Source: Cerasicoccus maritimus
Lineage (GTDB): Bacteria; Verrucomicrobiota; Verrucomicrobiia; Opitutales; Cerasicoccaceae
Reading direction: 5' to 3'
DNA: 64,000 nucleotides
Assembly: GCA_031296935.1 (NCBI GenBank)
Contig: JAVDPD010000023.1
Coordinates: forward strand, 1-64,000
Positions 55,925-63,296 of this stretch are shown here, piece after piece; the first letter of the stretch is position 1; every line of letters begins with the position of its first letter. The translations under genes were made by a program, and so were the position numbers. Under the pieces are notes generated by a model, which did no database searches, had not been told where the DNA came from, and saw only the letters and a list, made by a program, of their open reading frames with translations.

Positions 55925-56014
55925 TCACTCCCGCAAAAACTCCGTGATCACGGCCCGTGCTTCAACGCCGGCGTCTTCGAGGACGTAGTGGCCGCAGTCG
56001 GGGTAGAGTTTGGA
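55925..56014 (-). pseudogene. duplicate of the 3' end of oleB
   Basis: About 29 codons reading KLYPDCGHYVLEDAGVEA then RAVITEFLRE and stop, closely matching the end of the oleB product encoded from 56808. With that gene end it brackets the toxin-antitoxin remnants as an imperfect direct repeat of about 95 bp. Confidence 0.88.
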
Positions 56015-56075
56015 GCTATGACAAGACTCCAACGAAGTATTGATAATTCGGCGAAACCTGACAGACCTGCGGCTA

Positions 56076-56214
56076 ATGAGCACTAAAGAGATTGCATTTT
56101 GGGCTGAAGCTCCGGCGATACTAGGTTACGTCTCACAAGGCGAAACATATTGAGGAGTTGAAGCGCAATATCAAGGAGGCGATTGAAGGATGTCTGTCGG
56201 TCGATGAGCATTAG
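56076..56214 (+). pseudogene. HicB-like antitoxin remnant with frameshift
   Basis: An ATG at 56076 opens KEIAFWAEAPAILGYVSQGE-TY and hits TGA at 56151. Shifting frame by one base continues EELKRNIKEAIEGCLSVDE and then a stop. Joined, this is the usual HicB partial RNase-H-fold pattern (SQGET-EEL-NIKEAIE). No HicA toxin is adjacent. Confidence 0.65.
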
Positions 56215-56271
56215 TCTGCATCATCTTGCGAATGAAATTGAAAATCGTAGAATATTCTTCATCCTAGGGGT

Positions 56272-56499
56272 ATGACTTTGGAAGAACTGACATCCGAGGC
56301 GATGCGCATCCCGTCGGTCGAGCGACTTCGTTTGGCGGAGCAGATTTTGGCCAGCTTGGACTCACCGGAGCAGCGCGAGGTTGATGCCGCTTGGGCAGCC
56401 GAAGCGGAAGAGCGTGTTGTTGCATTCGAGCAGGGTGCGGTTGAGGCGATGGATGCGGATGCCTTGCACCAAGCCATCGAAAAGCGCTTGGGTATATGA
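56272..56499 (+). CDS. addiction-module antitoxin component
   Basis: A 75-residue protein of the putative addiction module component family (RelB-like): LTSEAMRIPSVERLRLAEQI then LASLDSPEQREVDAAWAAEA and a C-terminal helix LHQAIEKRLGI. It would neutralise the RelE-type toxin encoded directly after, whose ATG overlaps its TGA (ATGA). It appears intact while the toxin is frameshifted. Confidence 0.85.
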   Translation: MTLEELTSEAMRIPSVERLRLAEQILASLDSPEQREVDAAWAAEAEERVVAFEQGAVEAMDADALHQAIEKRLGI

Positions 56500-56802
56500 G
56501 GCTCAGGTATCTCTCTCCCGCCACTGCGGAAGTTTTCGAAGCAATTGACTACTATGAGGAGGCTTGATCCAGGCCTTGGCTTGCGGTTTTACAACGAGCT
56601 CAAGAAGACTGAAGAGAGGATTCAGAAATACCCGGATGGTTGGATGCAGCTATCGACGAACACGCGTCGCTGCCGTCTCGAAACGTTTCCTTATGGGATC
56701 ATCTACCAACTGCGAGCCGACGAGATTTTGATCGTGGCGGTGGCTCATCTGAAGCGAAAGCCGGAATATTGGAAGGATCGGATTTCCTCAGCTGATTCTT
56801 AG
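56496..56802 (+). pseudogene. RelE/ParE-type toxin, frameshifted
   Basis: From the ATG at 56496 the frame reads RLRYLSPATAEVFEAIDYYE then EA and a TGA at 56565. In the next frame it resumes DPGLGLRFYNELKKTEERIQ and runs through RRCRLETFPYGIIYQL to VAHLKRKPEYWKDR. One extra T in GGCTTGATCC explains the break, since GGCTGATCC would give EEADPGLG. The rest is a normal RelE toxin, so the mutation is recent, a sequencing error, or a frameshift site. Confidence 0.85.
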
Positions 56803-56807
56803 CCAGT

Positions 56808-57677
56808 TCAGTCTCGCCGCAAAAACTCCGAGATCACGCCTCTGGCTTCAGCGCCGGCGTCTTCGAGGACGTAGTGGTCGCAGTCGGGATAGAGCTGGAC
56901 CTTCGCGTCGGGGAAGCGGGTGCGCCATTCGGCGAGGAAGTGGTTGTTGAAGCAGAAATCTTTTTGGCCCCACAGGATGAGCATCGGGCGGTCTTTAAAC
57001 TGCGCGAGGCCTTCTTCCACGCGCTTGAGCGTGGCGTAGCTGGGGTGTGTGGCGTCCAGCGGGATGTCCGCCACGAAGCGGTGGGTGGCGATGCGGTTGG
57101 CCCAGTTGTTGTAGGGGAAAATGAAGCCCGCTTTGACGTCGGCGGGGAGGCCTTTGGAGGAGGCCATAGTCAGCGCTGGCGCGGCAAAGGCGTTGAACCC
57201 GCGCACGATCCATTCGCCAAAGCCGGGGACCTTGCACAGGGCAATGCGCTTGGGGATGCGCTGCGAGCGGAAGGCCGCGGTGTTGAGCACGACGATGCGC
57301 TTGACCTTGTCGGGCATGGCTTCGGCGAGGCCCATGCCGATCGCGCCGCCCCAGTCGTGGACGATCAGCGAAAACGACTCCAGCCCGAGCTCGTTGACGA
57401 GCGCCTTGACGTTGTCGATGTGGTCCTGCAGGCGGTAGGTCCACTGCTGGGGTTTGTCCGAGAGGCCGCAGCCGATGTGGTCGGGCGCGATGCAGCGGTG
57501 GGTCGCGGACAGGTCTTTAATGACGTCGCGGTAAAAGAAGGACCACGTCGGGTTGCCGTGGAGCATGATCACGGCTTCGCCCGCGCCTTCGTCGACGTAG
57601 TGCAGGCGACCGGCCGGCGTTTCCAGCCAGTGAGAGGCAAAGGGATACAGCGCGCGGATGTTGGCGGGTAAATCCAT
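56808..57677 (-). CDS. oleB: OleB-like alpha/beta-hydrolase (beta-lactone decarboxylase family)
   Basis: A 289-residue haloalkane-dehalogenase-like hydrolase. The oxyanion segment HGNPTWSFFYRDV is at 40-52, nucleophile Asp108 is in IVHDWGGAIGMG and the catalytic His in DCDHYVLEDAG. Beside oleA, and with this family, it is most likely OleB, which releases CO2 from beta-lactones to give olefins in head-to-head hydrocarbon synthesis. I start at the ATG at 57677, 2 bp past the oleA stop; an ATG at 57686 would overlap oleA. oleC and oleD are not in the window. Confidence 0.85.
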   Translation of the reverse strand: MDLPANIRALYPFASHWLETPAGRLHYVDEGAGEAVIMLHGNPTWSFFYRDVIKDLSATHRCIAPDHIGCGLSDKPQQWTYRLQDHIDNVKALVNELGLESFSLIVHDWGGAIGMGLAEAMPDKVKRIVVLNTAAFRSQRIPKRIALCKVPGFGEWIVRGFNAFAAPALTMASSKGLPADVKAGFIFPYNNWANRIATHRFVADIPLDATHPSYATLKRVEEGLAQFKDRPMLILWGQKDFCFNNHFLAEWRTRFPDAKVQLYPDCDHYVLEDAGAEARGVISEFLRRD

Positions 57678-57679
57678 GT

Positions 57680-58714
57680 CTAGCATTCCAGGGCGAGCAT
57701 CGCGCAGACGAGGCCGCTGCCGATGCCGAGCAGCGCGGCCTTGGAGCCCGTGGTTAGCGCGCCGGTTTCGCGGGCCTTGGCGAGGGTGAGCGGCAGGGAG
57801 ACGGAGCCGACGTTGCCCCATTCCTCAAAGGTGGAAAAATCTTTGTCGAGCGCGAGGCCGAGGCCTTCAAAAAGCGCGCGCTGGTGGCGTCGGCCAACCT
57901 GGTGACAGATCACGCGGTCGGGCGTGTCAGTGGTCCAGCCGGTGTGGTCCTGAAAGCGCGTCCAGGTCTGTTGGGCGAGGTTGACGCCCGCGGCGAGCAG
58001 CGCCTCGGAGTCGGTTTGCATATCCAGCTCGCCGCCGGCGGAGTCGCCCTGGCAAAGTTGGTTGGCGGTGGAGTCGCTGCCCGTCACGCCGCCGATGATG
58101 CGGGGGCAGGGGGCGTCGGTCTCCTCGGCGCGGCAGAGGACCGCGGCCACGGCGCCGGCGCCGATGGTGAGGTTCGCAAAATACGGTTTCACGCTCTTGC
58201 GCGTGTGGTCGCCCTCCAGCAGGACGCGGAGCGTGCGCTCGATCAGCGGGCGCCCGTTTTCGCCGGAGACGAGGAGCACGCGGCGGACTTGCCCGCTCTC
58301 GATCAGGCCGCCCGCGACCATGAGGCCGTTGATGAAGCCCAGGCAGGCGTTGGATAAATCAAAAAGCTGGCAGTGCTGGCCGAGGCCGAGCTCGTGGTGG
58401 ACGGCGGCGGCGGTGGCGGGCTCAAGACGGTCGCGGCACACGGCGCAGTGGATGACGAGGTCGATGTCGCCGGGGCCAAACTTGGACTGCGCGAGCGCTT
58501 TTTTGCCGGCTTCGGCGGAGGCGGCGGACGGGCGGTGTCCAAGCGGCCAGAAACGGCGCTCGCGAATGCCGGTCATCAGCTCCAGGCGACCGGCGGGCAG
58601 CTTGAGTCGCTCATACAGCGGGGCCAGGCGCGCCTCGATATCGTCCGAAGTCCAGACTTCGGGCGGCTCGGCGTAGGCAAGGCTCTCAATGGCCAACTGC
58701 GAAAAGGTAAACAT
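57680..58714 (-). CDS. oleA: OleA-like thiolase (acyl-CoA head-to-head condensation)
   Basis: A 344-residue KAS III-fold enzyme with a Cys124-His271-Asn301 triad (LFDLSNACLGFINGL, VICHQVGRRHQRAL, EEWGNVGSVSLPLT). HCAVCRDRLEPATAA with Glu98 matches the general base that distinguishes OleA. It condenses two acyl-CoAs to a beta-keto acid. Directly followed by oleB. Upstream is a block of REP-like repeats. KAS III (FabH) is the alternative, but the Glu and oleB argue against it. Confidence 0.86.
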   Translation of the reverse strand: MFTFSQLAIESLAYAEPPEVWTSDDIEARLAPLYERLKLPAGRLELMTGIRERRFWPLGHRPSAASAEAGKKALAQSKFGPGDIDLVIHCAVCRDRLEPATAAAVHHELGLGQHCQLFDLSNACLGFINGLMVAGGLIESGQVRRVLLVSGENGRPLIERTLRVLLEGDHTRKSVKPYFANLTIGAGAVAAVLCRAEETDAPCPRIIGGVTGSDSTANQLCQGDSAGGELDMQTDSEALLAAGVNLAQQTWTRFQDHTGWTTDTPDRVICHQVGRRHQRALFEGLGLALDKDFSTFEEWGNVGSVSLPLTLAKARETGALTTGSKAALLGIGSGLVCAMLALEC

Positions 58715-58793
58715 GGCAAACGCGCAGTTCTGGGCAATAACCCCCGCCGGGGCAAGCGCATATCGTCGAGGCGAGTCTGTCGTCCATCAATAC

Positions 58794-59067
58794 AGGTAGC
58801 GCAGGCGCGTCCCCGCGCCGCACCCCATCGGAGTGGTCAAGGTAGGGCGCAGTCTCCAGACAAGCCGCCACGTTTGAGTGGTCATCTGTTCTTTCAAGAT
58901 GCAGATTGATTGGGTCAGCATGGGGTGCGGCGCGGGACGCGCCTGCGCTACCTCAGCTAGATTGATCGAAGTGCAAACGAGCAGCTTAGGTGGAGCAGCA
59001 TTTGCGCACAGCGCAAATCTATCGGTCCAGCAGGATGCTGGCGGCTTGTCTGGAGACTGCGCCCTAC
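58794..59067. repeat. composite REP-like block, families 2 and 3
   Basis: The left part 58794-58871 holds two units starting AGGTAG (GCGCAGGCGCGTCCCCGCGC and GGCGCAGTCTCCAGACAAGC). The right part holds their complements at 58920-58954 and 59037-59067. Between them, at 59009-59045, is a family 2 unit: ATTTGCGCACAGCGCAAAT and CGGTCCAGCAGGATGCTGG. The block lies between divergent oleA and the zinc-ribbon gene, so their promoters lie in it. Confidence 0.85.
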
Positions 59068-59139
59068 CTTTTTGAGCGAACGTTGCCTCGTCGCCACATT
59101 TCCTCGCAGAAAAGACTTTATTGCTGGGCCGCCCGGTGC

Positions 59140-59862
59140 ATGATGCAAAGCGTGGACCCCGAGATTGAGCAGCTTTTAATTTTGCAGGACCGCGATTCGC
59201 GGCTCTTTAACATCGAGCAATCGCTGAAAACGATCCCGCTCGAAGTCGCCAAAAACGAGAAGAAAATTGCCGAGGAGGAAGCCAAGCTCGCCGCCGCCCG
59301 CAAGGCGCTGCAGGAGCTCGAAGTGCGCCGCAAAGACCTCGACAACGACGTGAAGTCCGCCGAGGAGCAGGTCATCAAATACAAAAACCAGCAGATGCAG
59401 GTTAAGAAAAATGATGAATACCAGGCGCTCACCCACGAAATCGAGCAGACCGAAGCCAAGGTCAGCGACCTCGAGGAAGCCGAAATCGGCCTGATGTTAG
59501 AGATCGATGATGGCAATGAAGCCTTCGCCAAAACCAAGGCGGCCGCCGACGCTGAAATCCAACTTTACCGCGACGAAGTCGAAACACTCAAGGACCGCGA
59601 GCAAACTTTGCTCGGTGAGATCGAAGCCGCCAAGGCCGAGGTCGCTGCCGAGGAAGCCAAGTGCGGTGCCAAGTTTCTTGCCTCTTACAAGCGCGTGAAA
59701 ATGCGTCGCCCCAAGCCTCCCTACGTGGTTCCGGTCGAGGACCACAAATGCGGCGGCTGCCACCTGAAGCTTTCCAGCGAATCCGAGTCGGCCACACGCC
59801 AAAAGGACGCCGATCCCGTGCACTGTGAAAACTGCGGGCGCGTGATTTACTGGGAGCTCTAA
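59140..59862 (+). CDS. CT398-like coiled-coil zinc-ribbon protein
   Basis: A 240-residue protein from the ATG at 59140 (a second ATG follows at once). The frame is open upstream to 58990, but that part lies in repeat DNA and is rejected. A long antiparallel coiled coil at about 10-190 (LFNIEQSLKTIPLEVAKNEK, ALQELEVRRKDLDNDVKSAE) is followed by a C4 zinc ribbon (HKCGGCHLKL, HCENCGRVIYWEL). This is the chlamydial CT398 family (Pfam zf-RING_7), found across PVC bacteria and linked to RpoN or the secretion apparatus there. The stop overlaps the next start (TAATG). Confidence 0.88.
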   Translation: MMQSVDPEIEQLLILQDRDSRLFNIEQSLKTIPLEVAKNEKKIAEEEAKLAAARKALQELEVRRKDLDNDVKSAEEQVIKYKNQQMQVKKNDEYQALTHEIEQTEAKVSDLEEAEIGLMLEIDDGNEAFAKTKAAADAEIQLYRDEVETLKDREQTLLGEIEAAKAEVAAEEAKCGAKFLASYKRVKMRRPKPPYVVPVEDHKCGGCHLKLSSESESATRQKDADPVHCENCGRVIYWEL

Positions 59863-60191
59863 TGTCGAAGTATTGGCTATGCTTGTTTCTCGCCGGTCTC
59901 TGCGAGATCGGCTGGCCAATCGGGCTGAAGATTTCGCAGACCACGAGTAAGGTTGCGCTCGGCATTGCGATTGCCGTGATCTCCATGGCGATCAGCGGCT
60001 ACATGCTGTGGATCGCGCAAAAGCAAATTCCGATCGGCACGGCTTACGCGGTGTGGACTGGCATTGGCGCCGCGGGCACGTTTGTTGTCGGCGTCTTGGT
60101 ATTCGGCGATGCGTCGAATTTCTGGCGCTGGGTTGGCGTAGCGCTGATCATTGGCGGCGTGGCAACGCTCAAGCTCGCCGGCAATCACTAG
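59862..60191 (+). CDS. SMR-family transporter, SugE/Gdx type
   Basis: A 109-residue four-helix small multidrug resistance protein. The conserved membrane Glu15 is in FLAGLCEIGWPIGLK, which matches the W-x-x-GLK form of guanidinium exporters (Gdx/SugE) and not the EmrE form. GTAYAVWTGIGAAGTFVVG and ALIIGGVATLKLAGNH are typical of helices 3 and 4. No guanidine riboswitch precedes it, since it overlaps the upstream gene by one base. It is followed by an inverted-repeat element. Confidence 0.88.
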   Translation: MSKYWLCLFLAGLCEIGWPIGLKISQTTSKVALGIAIAVISMAISGYMLWIAQKQIPIGTAYAVWTGIGAAGTFVVGVLVFGDASNFWRWVGVALIIGGVATLKLAGNH

Positions 60192-60193
60192 CC

Positions 60194-60346
60194 AGCCAGC
60201 GTCCCGCTGGACCGTTTGATTTGCACAGTGTGCAAATGCGGACTCCGCTGGAGGACGGATGCTCTGCCATCGCCGTGCGTTTGCCTCTCCGTAGGCGTCC
60301 ACATTTGCCCAATGGGCAAATCTATCGGTCCAGCAGGATGCTGGGT
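60194..60346. repeat. family 2 inverted-repeat element between convergent genes
   Basis: The left end CCAGCGTCCCGCTGGACCG is followed by the palindrome ATTTGCACAGTGTGCAAAT. The right end is ATTTGCCCAATGGGCAAAT, CTAT and CGGTCCAGCAGGATGCTGG. The two ends are inverted copies about 110 bp apart. It fills the gap between gdx and ftsY stops and may terminate both. Confidence 0.85.
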
Positions 60347-61278
60347 TAACTTTCCAGGCCGAAGATGGCGTTGACGTAGTTGTCGACGCTGAAGGGCTGG
60401 AGGTCTTCCTTTTGCTCGCCGAGGCCGACGAAGTAGATCGGTATCTTGAGCTCGCGGTAGATGCCCACCAGGGCACCGCCGCGGCTGGTGCCGTCGAGCT
60501 TCGTAATGACCAGGCCGGTGAGGCCGAAAGCTTCGTGGAATTTGCGCGCCTGCTCGATGGAGTTGGAGCCGATGGAGCCGTCGAGCACGAGCCAGGCATG
60601 ATGCGGCGCGGTTTCGTCGTTCTTTTGGAGGACGCGGCGAATCTTCTTCAGCTCCTCCATCAGGTTGCCCTTGGTGTGGAGGCGGCCTGCGGTGTCGAGG
60701 ATCAGGACTTGGCGATCGCGGTTTTTGGCGGCCTGCCAGGCGTCGAACGCGACGGCGGCGGAGTCGGCCCCGTGATGGCTGGCGATCAGGTCGAGGCCGA
60801 GGCGGTCGGCCCAGGATTTAATCTGCTCATTGGCGGCGGCGCGGAAGGTGTCGCAAGCGCCGATGACCACGCCTTGGTCGTTTTCGGTAAAGCGCCACCC
60901 GAGCTTGGCGGTGGTGGTCGTCTTGCCCGAGCCGTTGACGCCGATCAGGCAGATGACTTCCGGCTGCGCGCCGGAGAGGAAATTTTCGGGCGGCTCGGCG
61001 CCATCTAGCACGCGCCGGAGGACAGAGGCTCCGATGGCGGCGGCGTCCTGTCCACGAAGGGACTTGTCCTTCTTGTAGGCGGCCTGAATCTCGTCCATGA
61101 TCTCGGTCGCGGTCTCGACACCGAAGTCCGCGCCGTAGAGCGCTTCTTCGAGCTCGTCGATGGCGTCGTCGTCGAGTTTTTTGCCGCTGAACACGCCGCC
61201 GACCTTGCCAAAGGCCTTGTAAAAAGTGGGCGTCGTGCGCTTAAGGCCCTCGTTAAATTTTTGGAGAAAGGAACGCAT
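60346..61278 (-). CDS. ftsY: signal recognition particle receptor FtsY
   Basis: A 310-residue SRP GTPase. The N domain is at about 10-95 (LDDDAIDELEEALYGADFGV). G1 is GVNGSGKTTTTAKLGW and the I-box has DTFRAAANEQIKSWADRLG. G3 is DTAGRLHTKGNLMEEL and G4 TKLDGTSRGGALVGI. The C-terminus GEQKEDLQPFSVDNYV is normal. The acidic A domain found in E. coli is absent, as in many bacteria. It targets ribosome-SRP complexes to the membrane. It stands 3 bp after the small gene at 61282. Confidence 0.96.
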   Translation of the reverse strand: MRSFLQKFNEGLKRTTPTFYKAFGKVGGVFSGKKLDDDAIDELEEALYGADFGVETATEIMDEIQAAYKKDKSLRGQDAAAIGASVLRRVLDGAEPPENFLSGAQPEVICLIGVNGSGKTTTTAKLGWRFTENDQGVVIGACDTFRAAANEQIKSWADRLGLDLIASHHGADSAAVAFDAWQAAKNRDRQVLILDTAGRLHTKGNLMEELKKIRRVLQKNDETAPHHAWLVLDGSIGSNSIEQARKFHEAFGLTGLVITKLDGTSRGGALVGIYRELKIPIYFVGLGEQKEDLQPFSVDNYVNAIFGLES

Positions 61279-61281
61279 GTC

Positions 61282-61698
61282 TTAAATTTGAGCAACTAAC
61301 TTCATTTGGTTACCATCGACAACAAACATTTGTGCGATTGCTACATCGGATAGTCTCAATTGATAAATCACGGCATCTTCAGAAGGTAAACTTCTTATCG
61401 CTGAAATGAGACAGGATGCTTCTTCTTTTGTTATTTGCTCCCAAGGACGCTGAGCTAATATCTTTTCGAGGTCGCCGTCCTGCAGTTGAAGTTCAACGAT
61501 TAGCAGACCATCTCCGAGGGAAGGGTTATTATAGCGTTGAACATCCACGGAAGCGCCAGCTGGTGTGGGTTTCAATATGTAACGATCCAGCAGTTCTTGG
61601 GCGCTAGGTTGTGGCCAAGGCAGAATAATGACTGCGGTAGCCAGTAGAATAGCCGCAAGAAATCCATAACATAGTATTCTTGGCAGCCAGACTTTCAC
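61282..61698 (-). CDS. hypothetical membrane-anchored protein between nusB and ftsY
   Basis: A 138-residue protein with one N-terminal membrane helix (ILCYGFLAAILLATAVIIL) and a periplasmic alpha/beta domain (GLLIVELQLQDGDLEKIL, DAVIYQLRLSDVAIAQMF). I do not recognise it. It lies 7 bp after nusB and 3 bp before ftsY, so it is part of the ribH-nusB-ftsY operon. Its lower GC content compared with both neighbours suggests a later arrival. Confidence 0.75.
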   Translation of the reverse strand: MKVWLPRILCYGFLAAILLATAVIILPWPQPSAQELLDRYILKPTPAGASVDVQRYNNPSLGDGLLIVELQLQDGDLEKILAQRPWEQITKEEASCLISAIRSLPSEDAVIYQLRLSDVAIAQMFVVDGNQMKLVAQI

Positions 61699-61705
61699 GA
61701 TGCTT

Positions 61706-62167
61706 CTACTTCGTGGCGGCGGAGCGGAGGGGGCGCTGGAGGGTGCCCTTGTAGCGGTCGAGGATGCCGTTGATGAAGCGGCGCGCTTCCGGGTCGGAGA
61801 ACTCCTTGGTCAGGTCGATGGCCTCGTTGATCGTGACGATGGGCGGGATGTCGAGGCGGTATTTCAGCTCGAAGATCGCCAGGCGCAGGATGGCCAAGTC
61901 GACCTTGGCAATGCGGTCAAAGGACCAGTTGTGCGCGTATTCGCGGATCACGCCGTCCACTTCCTCGTGGTTTTCCCAAGCTTCGACGGCGAGTTCTTCC
62001 CCGAAGGAGTAAAAATCGCGCTCCTTTTCCTGGTTTTCGAAAAACAGGCGCAAGGCGGAGTCGAGGTTTTGCGGGTTGTTGGACTCGCACATGTAAAGGA
62101 ACTGCATCGCGGCGACACGGTTTTGGCGTCGTGCGCTGGGCGGCTTGCTGGCAGGCTGGTCGCTCAT
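61706..62167 (-). CDS. nusB: transcription antitermination factor NusB
   Basis: A 153-residue all-helical NusB: RRQNRVAAMQFLYMCESNN at the start, SFDRIAKVDLAILRLAIFEL in the middle and TINEAIDLTKEFSDPEARRF with INGILDRY at the end, all family hallmarks. It binds boxA RNA with NusE/S10 for rRNA antitermination. It lies 21 bp after ribH. Confidence 0.95.
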   Translation of the reverse strand: MSDQPASKPPSARRQNRVAAMQFLYMCESNNPQNLDSALRLFFENQEKERDFYSFGEELAVEAWENHEEVDGVIREYAHNWSFDRIAKVDLAILRLAIFELKYRLDIPPIVTINEAIDLTKEFSDPEARRFINGILDRYKGTLQRPLRSAATK

Positions 62168-62188
62168 GGTGGGAAAAGGCTGGTAAGG

Positions 62189-62758
62189 CTAGTTTTTGCG
62201 GAAAAGTCGTTTCAGGTCGTCGTCATCATCGTCATCGCTGACGGTGTAGTCTTCGAGGAATTCAGCTTCTTCGAGCTCGTCGAGCGTCTCAATGACTTCG
62301 AGCTTGTGACGGGCCATTTCGATGGAGGCGCGGGCAAACTCGGCGCCGCGGTCGAGCGGGCCTTTGACGCGTTCGATGGCCTGCTCTTCGGTGTTGGCGG
62401 TGATGATGCCGTTGATGATTGGTGTCTCGGTGGACATCGAGGCAGTGTGCAGGGCGTTGGCCGTGGAGTGCGCGATGACTTCATCGTGCGCGGTGCCGCC
62501 CTTGATGATGATGCCGAGGCCGATGATGCAGTCGTATTGCCCCGTGAGGCCGTGCATGCCAGCGAGGTAGGGGATTTCGTTGGAGCCGGGAACGCGGTTG
62601 ATGTCGATGTTCTCCGGATTGGCCCCGTGGTCGACCAGTGTTTGGACGGCGCGCTGGATCAGCACATCGATCAGCTCGCCGTTGTAGCGGGCCGCGATGA
62701 TGGAAAAATACAGGTCGCTGGCGTCCAGGTCTTCAAACTGTGCTTGGTGCTCACTCAT
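62189..62758 (-). CDS. ribH: 6,7-dimethyl-8-ribityllumazine synthase
   Basis: A 189-residue lumazine synthase, from the ATG at 62758; an ATG at 62770 is also possible. Motifs are IIAARYNGELIDVLIQRAVQ, VPGSNEIPYLAGMH, GLGIIIKGGTAHDEVIAHST and ETPIINGIITANTEEQAIER, with the catalytic His in the GGTAHDE region. It makes the last riboflavin intermediate and forms 60-mers or pentamers. The C-terminus is extended by about 30 acidic residues (TVSDDDDDDDLKRLFRKN). First gene of the ribH-nusB-ftsY operon. Confidence 0.94.
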   Translation of the reverse strand: MSEHQAQFEDLDASDLYFSIIAARYNGELIDVLIQRAVQTLVDHGANPENIDINRVPGSNEIPYLAGMHGLTGQYDCIIGLGIIIKGGTAHDEVIAHSTANALHTASMSTETPIINGIITANTEEQAIERVKGPLDRGAEFARASIEMARHKLEVIETLDELEEAEFLEDYTVSDDDDDDDLKRLFRKN

Positions 62759-62991
62759 GGGTTCTGGCAATTGTGCAAGGGAAGGACAGTGGGCATCGGA
62801 GGCCGCTTTGGCGATAAGAAAATGGTCCTTGGGGAAAGTCGCTATTTTCCGCGCAAAGCCGAATTTTACAGGAAAATGCCTTTACTCATGTTAGTAGGCG
62901 ATTGCCGTAAGGTTAATCGGGAAACCCTCTTGCTTATGCTAAGGAACAAGGCCTTGCGTGAGAATCCGTAATATTTAGTTTGGTTACTTAT
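62759..62991. other. divergent intergenic region upstream of ribH
   Basis: Must hold the promoters of ribH and of the small plus-strand gene. No FMN riboswitch-like conserved core was noticed. A weak direct repeat of GGAAA and TTACNGGA-like words is visible but not assigned. Confidence 0.35.
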
Positions 62992-63273
62992 ATGACGTCG
63001 CTCTTTGCCTTGAAACGATTTTTGCCCAGTGTGAAGTTTGCCGTGGAGGTGAATGCGGGTGCCGTGAAGCCCTATGCGCGCAAGCCGTTGCCGTCGGCGT
63101 TTTTGGCGGCCGTGCATGAGCAGGTGGAGCATGGCAAGCTCGCCAGCGGCGTGATCTATGGCGTGGTGCTGCGTGGTGGGTTGACGCTGGATTTCTCGCC
63201 GGGGTTTCCGCAAGCGGCGCGTCAACCGCTGCTCAACTCGTGGCACATCCACAAGCAGCGTTGGGCGGGCTGA
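62992..63273 (+). CDS. small hypothetical protein
   Basis: A 93-residue basic protein from the ATG at 62992; a TTG 12 bp earlier is possible. It reads LKRFLPSVKFAVEVNAGAV, LPSAFLAAVHEQVEHGKLAS and VVLRGGLTLDFSPGFPQ. No membrane segment, Cys pair or known domain is seen. Codon usage fits the genome, and the gap to the convergent phosphatase gene is only 23 bp, so it is likely real. Confidence 0.6.
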   Translation: MTSLFALKRFLPSVKFAVEVNAGAVKPYARKPLPSAFLAAVHEQVEHGKLASGVIYGVVLRGGLTLDFSPGFPQAARQPLLNSWHIHKQRWAG

Positions 63274-63296
63274 CGCAGACTTGATCGTGGCGCAGG

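Noticed and set aside
61700..62971. 423-codon plus-strand open frame
   Set aside because: Antisense to nusB and ribH, which have full family motifs.
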